Source of the DNA: Sulfuricurvum sp.
GTDB lineage: Bacteria; Campylobacterota; Campylobacteria; Campylobacterales; Sulfurimonadaceae
DNA length: 50,037 bases
Reading direction: 5' to 3'
Assembly: GCF_022759005.1 (NCBI RefSeq)
Contig: NZ_JAEMQA010000011.1
Coordinates: 1-50,037, forward strand
This document shows, piece after piece, positions 44,549-50,037 of the stretch (its first letter is position 1; every line of letters begins with the position of its first letter). Under the pieces are notes generated by a model. The model was given only the letters and a program-made list of their open reading frames with translations, did no database searches and was not told the DNA's origin. Position numbers and translations under genes: made by a program.

Positions 44549-45895
44549 TTAGCGCGGTAAACGCATCCCCTGCATCTGTCCCATCATGCTTTGAAGTTCC
44601 TTCATCCCCTGCTTGCCTGAGAATTTTTTCGCCATTTTCGAGGCATTTTTAAACTGTTTCAAAATACGGTTCACCTCGATAATGTCCAGCCCACACCCTT
44701 TTGCCAAACGGGCTTTTCGACTGTTGTTCAACAATTCGGGATCTTCGCGCTCTTTGACCGTCATTGAAGAGACCAGTGCTTTGATCTGTTTGAGCTGGCT
44801 GGAGTTTTCCAAATCGAAATCTTTGAGCGCGGAAGCCATGTTCCCCATTCCCGGAATCATACCGAGAATTGATTTCATACTTCCCATCTTTTTGAGACTC
44901 TCCATTTGCTCTAAAAAGTCATTAAAGTTAAATTCACCCTTTTTGATCTTTTTGCTGAGCTGTTTTGCTTTTTTCTCATCAATAACCGAAGCGGTACGCT
45001 CCGCAAGCCCTTCGATATCACCGAGCCCCATAAGACGGTTGACGATACGATCCGGCAAGAAGATTTCGAGATCTTCCATTTTTTCGCCCGCACCGATAAA
45101 GCGAAGCGGGACTTGAATTTGAGAAGCGATCCCAAGAGCAACGCCCCCTTTGGAGTCCCCGTCGTATTTGGTGAGGATAACCCCGTCAATCCCGATTTTC
45201 TCGTTAAACGTCGCGGCGGTACGAACCGCGTCTTGACCCGAGAGGGAGTCGGCGACGTAGAAAATCTCATGCGGGTTGGCAGCCGCTTTGACTTCCGCCA
45301 ATTCACCCATCAACTCATCATCAATCGCCAAACGTCCTGCGGTATCGATCAATACGACATCGACAAGCACTTTTTTAGCATGATCGAGTGCCGCTTTGAC
45401 GACTTCGACCGGATTTTTTGTTGCGTCATCGGCATAAAGTTCAACATCAATGCTTGCGCACACTTGGCGAAGCTGCTCAACCGCCGCAAGACGCTGCAAG
45501 TCTGCCGCTACGACGAGAACTTTTTTCTTTTGGCGCACTTTGAGCCAATTTGCGAGTTTCCCCGTTGTCGTTGTTTTACCCGAACCTTGCAAACCGCTCA
45601 TCAAAATAACGGTTGGGGATACCGGAGCGTAGACAAACCCTGATTTGCCTTTGACATCCAAAAGTGCATACAAAGAGGTACGCAACGCATCCAAGAACTG
45701 ATCTTTACCGATGCCGCTTTGTTTGGTTTTGATCTCGACGGAGTCGATCAACTCTTTTACAACTTTATGATTTACATCGGCTTTGAGGAGTGCTTTTTTC
45801 AGCTCGCCCAATGCCTTAGTCAGCGCCTTTTCATCGTCGTGAAAACGAATTTTGCGAATGGCGGAGGTAAACGATTCGGTTAGTGTATCAAACAC
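44549..45895 (-). CDS. ffh: Signal recognition particle protein Ffh
   Basis: 448 aa. G1 GLQGSGKTTTTGKLA (about 106-120), G3 DTAGRLAID, G4 TKYDGDSKGG, then a methionine-rich M domain ending ELQSMMGQMQGMRLPR. It directs membrane proteins to SecYEG with 4.5S RNA. First gene of the ffh-rpsP-khpA-rimM-trmD-rplS cluster. Confidence 0.97.
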   Translation of the reverse strand: MFDTLTESFTSAIRKIRFHDDEKALTKALGELKKALLKADVNHKVVKELIDSVEIKTKQSGIGKDQFLDALRTSLYALLDVKGKSGFVYAPVSPTVILMSGLQGSGKTTTTGKLANWLKVRQKKKVLVVAADLQRLAAVEQLRQVCASIDVELYADDATKNPVEVVKAALDHAKKVLVDVVLIDTAGRLAIDDELMGELAEVKAAANPHEIFYVADSLSGQDAVRTAATFNEKIGIDGVILTKYDGDSKGGVALGIASQIQVPLRFIGAGEKMEDLEIFLPDRIVNRLMGLGDIEGLAERTASVIDEKKAKQLSKKIKKGEFNFNDFLEQMESLKKMGSMKSILGMIPGMGNMASALKDFDLENSSQLKQIKALVSSMTVKEREDPELLNNSRKARLAKGCGLDIIEVNRILKQFKNASKMAKKFSGKQGMKELQSMMGQMQGMRLPR

Positions 45896-45973
45896 TTCAG
45901 CTCCTAAATGCTTTGGTTACAGGGTTTAAAAAGTTTCAAATTATACTTAATTTTTTCTTCAACTATGCTTTGC

Positions 45974-46001
45974 CGTCATTCCCGCGAAGGCGGGAATCCA
46001 G
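45974..46001. repeat. dRS3-like palindrome ATTCCCGC-N4-GCGGGAAT
   Basis: CGTCATTCCCGCGAAGG continues to a perfect inverted arm GCGGGAAT (arms 45978-45985 and 45990-45997). The ATTCCC-N8-GGGAAT pattern matches the dRS3 type of short repeat seen in Neisseria and many other bacteria. It sits between ffh and the toxin-antitoxin genes. Confidence 0.8.
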
Positions 46002-46011
46002 CTTTTCCATC

Positions 46012-46042
46012 AAAATACAAAATACAGGTCAAAATACAGGTC
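46012..46042. repeat. Tandem 12-mer repeat
   Basis: AAAATACAGGTC occurs twice in tandem (46019-46030, 46031-46042), preceded by a partial AAAATAC (46012-46018). It lies just past the toxin stop codon. Confidence 0.8.
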
Positions 46043-46054
46043 AGGCGTTAAATG

Positions 46055-46315
46055 TCAATAGACTTCTTTACGATGTCCGATACGAACAATCATAATAAGA
46101 ACTTTTTCTTCTTTGATACGAAATATAATCCGATAATCTCGAACACGCAGACGAAATTTTCCTGCGTACTCCCCTTTGAGTGCTTTGATATTATTTTTAA
46201 GCTGTGAGGGGTCGGTTGCTAGAAGGATAATTTTTTCTTTAAGCTGTTTTTGAATAGCAAAATCCAAGCTTGAAAGCTCTTTTTTGGCAGAGGGCAAAAA
46301 CTCTATAGCGTACAT
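46055..46315 (-). CDS. RelE/ParE-family toxin
   Basis: 86 aa. YAIEFLPSAKKELSSLD at the start, then FRLRVRDYRIIFRI and IMIVRIGHRKEVY, is the standard RelE fold with basic residues for mRNA cleavage on the ribosome. The start is 3 nt after the antitoxin stop, so translation is coupled. Whether it is RelE- or ParE-like in action cannot be told by eye. Confidence 0.9.
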   Translation of the reverse strand: MYAIEFLPSAKKELSSLDFAIQKQLKEKIILLATDPSQLKNNIKALKGEYAGKFRLRVRDYRIIFRIKEEKVLIMIVRIGHRKEVY

Positions 46316-46318
46316 CGA

Positions 46319-46558
46319 CTACAGTCCAAGCTCTTTCCACACATCTTTAGCCGGTATTGCCTTAACTGTTCCTGATTCAAGTTCACGTAAACGCTTATCC
46401 GCTAGCTTTTCATCTAGCATATCAAAATAAATCATCAATGCATTCTCAATAAGATGACTTTTCTTTTCATTGAGTTCTTTGGCAATTGCATTAAGCTCCG
46501 TCACTACATCATTGTCTAAAGTAATACTCATTTTTGTTACATTAACATATTTGCCCAT
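46319..46558 (-). CDS. Ribbon-helix-helix antitoxin
   Basis: 79 aa. NVTKMSITLDNDVVTELNAIAKELNEKKSHLIENAL is a ribbon-helix-helix DNA-binding domain; the acidic C-terminal part (ELESGTVKAIPAKDVWKELGL) would bind the toxin. AGAGG is 6 nt before the ATG. Antitoxin-first order and a consensus promoter fit an autorepressed operon. Confidence 0.9.
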   Translation of the reverse strand: MGKYVNVTKMSITLDNDVVTELNAIAKELNEKKSHLIENALMIYFDMLDEKLADKRLRELESGTVKAIPAKDVWKELGL

Positions 46559-46582
46559 TATGCACCTCTATTTATATGGACA

Positions 46583-46611
46583 ATTATACATTCAATAAAG
46601 AGAGTTGTCAA
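46583..46611 (-). promoter_or_regulatory. Consensus promoter of the toxin-antitoxin operon
   Basis: On the minus strand TTGACA (46611-46606) and TATAAT (46588-46583) are exactly 17 bp apart. Both hexamers are perfect, 25 nt upstream of the antitoxin ATG. Confidence 0.88.
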
Positions 46612-46627
46612 CAACGACGAAACTTAT

Positions 46628-47365
46628 TTAACTCCCGAAATGCCCAAATACTTTCGGCTCCGGTGCTTCAAATGTTTGTCCGAGCAACGTCACTTTTTTG
46701 GCATGGAGCATTACACGTTTGGATTGTCGTCCGCCGTATGATTCATCCCCGATGATCGGGTGTTGCGCGTATTTCATGTGGGCACGGATTTGGTGAGTTC
46801 GTCCGTGATGGATGATCAACTGCACTTTGGTCTTTTTCCCCGACACTTCGAGCGGGGTCACTTCAGTAATAGCGGGTTTACCCTTTTTTGCCACTTTCGT
46901 ATGGGCTTTGTTCCCTTTTTTTTCGGTAATGAGAGGTTGATCGATCACCATCGGCTCGGTTACCAATCCCTCTACCCATGCGACATACTCTTTGTAGACA
47001 CGGTCTTTTTTAAACTCGCTGATCGCTTTTAAACGGAACTCTTCGTTTTTCACCAGCATCAGCACACCGCTCGTTTCGCGGTCAAGTCGATGGAGCAACT
47101 GTGAGCCTTTGAACTGACGTTCGATCTCATCGGAGTTGACGAATGCCGGTTTATCGACAACAATAAGATTATCGTCTTCAAATATCGGACGCACTTTTTC
47201 CACTTTTTGGACGATAAAGACCGTTTTGGGACTGATTTCACCCCGTGCGATCATCACTTTGTGATTTCCGACATAAACCAAACCGCGATCGATCAGTGAT
47301 TTGGCCTCAGAGTTGGATATTCCCTCTTGCTCCGCTAAGAGCTTATACGCTTTTGGTTTTTCCAT
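46628..47365 (-). CDS. RluA-family pseudouridine synthase
   Basis: 245 aa from the ATG at 47365, preferred because GGAG lies 7 nt upstream (only 1 nt before the ATG at 47371). An N-terminal S4-like domain precedes the catalytic motif HRLDRETSGVLM (Asp near 95), with HHGRTHQIRAHM later. It modifies rRNA or tRNA uridines; the exact target cannot be given. The start overlaps waaA by 23 nt. Confidence 0.9.
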   Translation of the reverse strand: MEKPKAYKLLAEQEGISNSEAKSLIDRGLVYVGNHKVMIARGEISPKTVFIVQKVEKVRPIFEDDNLIVVDKPAFVNSDEIERQFKGSQLLHRLDRETSGVLMLVKNEEFRLKAISEFKKDRVYKEYVAWVEGLVTEPMVIDQPLITEKKGNKAHTKVAKKGKPAITEVTPLEVSGKKTKVQLIIHHGRTHQIRAHMKYAQHPIIGDESYGGRQSKRVMLHAKKVTLLGQTFEAPEPKVFGHFGS

Positions 47366-48530
47366 TTTCATTCTCCGTTAAATAATTGAGTACTTTTTGC
47401 AGATCGACGCTTCCGTTGATCTGCGAAGGGGGCATCGTTTCCGCATTTTTCAACGCATCTGCGATCCCCTCCAGTGAGGTAAACTGCACATGAGAGACGT
47501 ATTTAAACAGCTCCCGCTGTAAAAACATCTGCTCGCCCGTGATAATCTTGCATCCGAACGTTGCCGGCTCAAGCGGGTTATGCCCTCCGATCGGTGCGAA
47601 TGCTCCCCCTAAGATAGCTACATCGCTGATGGCATAGAGGTTATTCAACTCCCCCATCGCATCGATGAGGACAATATCACTCTCCAACGATTGCGATTGG
47701 CTCCAGCGCTCAACACTCATCTGAGGCACACTTTTCTCAATCAACTCTCCCACTTTGGCAAACCGCTCAGGATGGCGAGGAACCACTAACAATCTGGCGG
47801 AGGGGTTATGCTCGCGATAGGCGATAAAACCTCGGAGTATCCCCTCCTCTTCCCCCTCATGGGTACTGGCGGCGACAATCACCGTCCCCGTCGGCTTCTC
47901 ATAATGCTTTGTCGCTTCGATCTTTTGGGAGAGTTTGATATTCCCGACCACTTCGACATTCGCAGCCCCTAAAGCGATAAAACGGGCCATGTCCTCTGCA
48001 CTTTGGCAAAAGACACGGTCACACTGTGACAATAAAATCCGATAAAACCACCGCATACGATAATACTTCGGAAAACTGCGATCGCTGATGCGGGCATTGA
48101 GCGCAACAACCCGCGCGCCGCGCGTATGGGCCAAACGAAACAACAAATACCAAAACTCCGCTTCCAAGACGACAACAGTTTTAGGACGTTCAATCCAAAA
48201 CCATAGCCATATTTCATAGGGGAGGTAGCGCACCTGTGCAACGTATTTAGACGCGGCTTCATACCCCGTGTGGGTTATGACACTGATAGCAATCTTTTTA
48301 TTACCCAATTTCTCCACTATAGGAGCGATTGCTTTTGCTTCCCCCAAAGAACACACATGAAACCAAATGTCATGCGGTTGAAAAGGAGGGTTTTTGATGC
48401 CAAAAAATCGTGCCGGAATCGAGTCTCGATATTTTTTCTTGAACGAAAAGAGGAGCAATAAGGGGAAAGCTACGGCGTAAAAAACCGCCGCAACCAAAGT
48501 ATAAAAAAGATCGAACGCTACGTTACGCAC
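47343..48530 (-). CDS. waaA: Kdo transferase WaaA
   Basis: 395 aa. An N-terminal membrane anchor (about 1-28) is followed by a GT-B glycosyltransferase with WFHVCSLGEAKAIAPIV, LNARISDRSFPKY, VAASTHEGEEEGIL and GGAFAPIGGHNPLEPA. It adds Kdo to lipid A. The start is GTG inside the end of the flgZ-like gene, with no good RBS, so coupled translation is likely. Confidence 0.93.
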   Translation of the reverse strand: MRNVAFDLFYTLVAAVFYAVAFPLLLLFSFKKKYRDSIPARFFGIKNPPFQPHDIWFHVCSLGEAKAIAPIVEKLGNKKIAISVITHTGYEAASKYVAQVRYLPYEIWLWFWIERPKTVVVLEAEFWYLLFRLAHTRGARVVALNARISDRSFPKYYRMRWFYRILLSQCDRVFCQSAEDMARFIALGAANVEVVGNIKLSQKIEATKHYEKPTGTVIVAASTHEGEEEGILRGFIAYREHNPSARLLVVPRHPERFAKVGELIEKSVPQMSVERWSQSQSLESDIVLIDAMGELNNLYAISDVAILGGAFAPIGGHNPLEPATFGCKIITGEQMFLQRELFKYVSHVQFTSLEGIADALKNAETMPPSQINGSVDLQKVLNYLTENENGKTKSV

Positions 48531-49245
48531 CGATAGCGTCAGAAGGCTCTAAAAATAAAATACGACCACAGTGAGGACACATGGTGATCTCTTCGCCTTT
48601 GATAACATCGGAATAGACTTTATCGCTAACTGCCATATAACATCCCATACATGCTTGATTACGAACCGGTACGGCAGTGGTATTTTTTGCCCAGCGGCGA
48701 ATTTTTTGGTAGAACGACAACCCTTTTTGGTTCATAGTGCCGACCAATGCTTCTTTTCGAGCAAATACCTCTTTGCGCTCTTCGTCAATACGTGCCAATT
48801 TAACATCGACATCGGCTTTAACCGTAGAGAGCGTGCTATCGATTTCAGCTGCTTTCGCTTCAAGCTCGTCGATTTTGCTTTGTTTGTGATCGATCAATTT
48901 TTCCAAACGTTCAATCTCTTCGTTCGCGAAGCTCACTTGCTCTTTTGCGATCTCTTCTTCGAGTTGAAGCGATTTCATTTCACGTTCAGTTTTAACTTCA
49001 CCGCTTTTTTTAGCGTTCTCTTCTAATTTTGAAGAGAGTTCTGCAAGATGAAGCTCATTTTTGTGTTTTTTGATCTGTTCGTCTTTGATCTCTTGCTTCA
49101 ATGTGTTGATTTCATTGGCAATGCCGTTTTTTGTCGCCATCAACGCTTCGTATTGAAGATTGGCTTCTTCGATTTGCGGTTCAAACGCGTCGATCTCTTT
49201 GTCTACTTGTGAGAGTTCGATCAGTTGTTCAAGGTGTTTGTTCAT
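48523..49245 (-). CDS. Coiled-coil zinc-ribbon protein, FlgZ/HP0958-like
   Basis: 240 aa from the ATG at 49245 (AAGGAA upstream). About 175 residues of coiled coil (HLEQLIELSQVDKEIDAFE onwards) precede a C4 zinc ribbon: CMGC then CPHCGRILF. H. pylori HP0958 (FlgZ) has this layout and links RpoN and flagellin mRNA; it too lies by a Nif3 gene (HP0959). The function here is inferred from that match. Confidence 0.85.
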   Translation of the reverse strand: MNKHLEQLIELSQVDKEIDAFEPQIEEANLQYEALMATKNGIANEINTLKQEIKDEQIKKHKNELHLAELSSKLEENAKKSGEVKTEREMKSLQLEEEIAKEQVSFANEEIERLEKLIDHKQSKIDELEAKAAEIDSTLSTVKADVDVKLARIDEERKEVFARKEALVGTMNQKGLSFYQKIRRWAKNTTAVPVRNQACMGCYMAVSDKVYSDVIKGEEITMCPHCGRILFLEPSDAIGA

Positions 49246-49280
49246 ACGGTTCCTTTTGGAGTTACACAATTACCTAATAC

Positions 49281-49299
49281 AGGGCATTTAAGATGCCCT
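49281..49299. repeat. Inverted repeat between nif3-like and flgZ-like genes
   Basis: AGGGCAT-TTAAG-ATGCCCT, a 7 bp stem. On the plus strand it is followed by TTTT, but no plus-strand gene ends here; on the minus strand it lies in the 61 nt spacer of the two genes. Confidence 0.55.
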
Positions 49300-49306
49300 T
49301 TTACAC

Positions 49307-50029
49307 TTAAAGATAGGTGAAGGGGTTTTTTGATGGTGAAATTATAACACTCAATCCTAATTTTTCCAAATGTCTCTCTAAAACCTCGCCAAAATAGCGT
49401 TCGCTCTCATAGTGACCGATATCAATCATCGACAATCCAAGCACCTGCGCTTCCATAGCATCATGGTATTTGATGTCACCCGTCAAAAAACAATCGGCTT
49501 CGATATTGCGCATCAGCGATGCCCCCGATCCGGTGACCAATGCGCACGTTCGGATATGCTCATGACATTTCACCCCTCGGGTATGCGGTAATCCTAATGC
49601 CATTTTGATCTTTGCGGCAAAGGTATCGTAGGGCTCATCTATCCCCAGATAGGCGACAAACCCCTCTTTGGCGATGATGGGGTACCCCAAAACTTCACTC
49701 GCAACATAATCATTTAGGTGCGTTTGGTCGAAATTGGTGTGCATTGCGATATTGGTGATATTTTTTCGGATCATCGGTGCTACGATTTTTGCGGGATATT
49801 GGTTGAACTGCAATTGTTTCAGCCCGCCGAAAATCACCGGATGATGGGTAATCAGCAACGCGTTTTCAGGGATTGATGCGATCAGCTCTTCGTCGATGTC
49901 GATGCTGAGGACCACATGGGTGATCTTTTGGGCAAAATCGCCGACCAACAATCCGGAGTTATCCCACCCCTCTTGCATCGCAAACGGAGAGAGGGCATCT
50001 AAATAGGTGTAGATCTCTTTGACCGTCAT
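49307..50029 (-). CDS. Nif3-like dinuclear metal centre protein
   Basis: 240 aa. Metal ligands are in WDNSGLLVGD, LLITHHPVIFGG, AMHTNFDQT and MIDIGHYESERY. Family members form toroidal hexamers with two metals per subunit; a GTP cyclohydrolase I type 2 label is often given but unproven. The ATG at 50029 is 8 nt from the window end, so its upstream region is not visible. Confidence 0.92.
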   Translation of the reverse strand: MTVKEIYTYLDALSPFAMQEGWDNSGLLVGDFAQKITHVVLSIDIDEELIASIPENALLITHHPVIFGGLKQLQFNQYPAKIVAPMIRKNITNIAMHTNFDQTHLNDYVASEVLGYPIIAKEGFVAYLGIDEPYDTFAAKIKMALGLPHTRGVKCHEHIRTCALVTGSGASLMRNIEADCFLTGDIKYHDAMEAQVLGLSMIDIGHYESERYFGEVLERHLEKLGLSVIISPSKNPFTYL

Positions 50030-50037
50030 TTTTCATA

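Noticed and set aside
1-50037. CRISPR array, prophage, defence island, secretion cluster, tRNA or rRNA genes
   Set aside because: No regularly spaced repeats, integrase or transposase frames, TTCGAATCC-type tRNA arms or rRNA-like stretches were seen when reading both strands.

Overview
The window reads as a chromosomal stretch of a free-living Campylobacterota bacterium, most like Sulfuricurvum or Sulfurimonas. This is inferred from gene content and order: truB-csrA-ispE-smpB, ffh-rpsP-khpA-rimM-trmD-rplS, leuS-lptE next to folC and mfd, secF-secD-yajC, a flgZ-like zinc-ribbon gene beside nif3, a MagIII-type glycosylase and an ArsS-type kinase. Genes are packed with short gaps or 4-20 nt overlaps. 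No rRNA, tRNA, CRISPR array, prophage, integrase or intact insertion sequence was seen.

Layout. 1-7 kb (minus): tcdA, surE, a two-component system, feoB, feoA and a frameshifted OprD-type porin, headed by two Fur-box-like sites; pssA diverges from it. 7.6-10.2 kb: rmuC, a YchJ-like gene, an FGE-sulfatase-fold gene. 10.4-15.1 kb (plus): rho, murI, dnaX, a cold-shock gene and a small hypothetical. 15.1-19.7 kb: a cupin remnant, a small lipoprotein gene missed by a 60-codon cut-off, VanZ-like, magIII, ymdB, a membrane protein, a deleted YgjP-like remnant, trmA and a CZB gene. 19.8-31.3 kb (minus): mfd, folC, a diguanylate cyclase, lptE, leuS, secF, secD, yajC. 31.3-37.3 kb: lnt, a biotin carboxylase, cysK, a pabC-like gene, an SspB-like gene, a LysR regulator. 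37.4-42.3 kb (plus): uvrD/rep helicase, truB, csrA, ispE, smpB and a decayed corA. 42.3-50 kb (minus): rplS, trmD, rimM, khpA, rpsP, ffh, a RelE-type toxin-antitoxin pair, an RluA-family synthase, waaA, flgZ-like and nif3-like.

Most of this is core housekeeping: translation and tRNA modification, protein export and lipoprotein maturation, DNA repair, cofactors and envelope. The one clear regulated accessory unit is porin-feoA-feoB, which looks like an iron-repressed ferrous-iron uptake operon whose porin is broken in this sequence.

The most novel-looking signal is a pair of diverged but structurally matching three-hairpin elements, one just after rho (11769-11849) and one just after the cold-shock gene (14754-14837). 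Several stem pairs change in a compensatory way between the copies while loop and linker bases stay the same, which suggests an undescribed, or at least unrecognised by me, structured RNA family. Other points worth attention are a long structured leader on the cold-shock gene, an A8 tract that puts the CZB gene out of frame, and four broken or deleted genes (porin, cupin, YgjP-like, corA).
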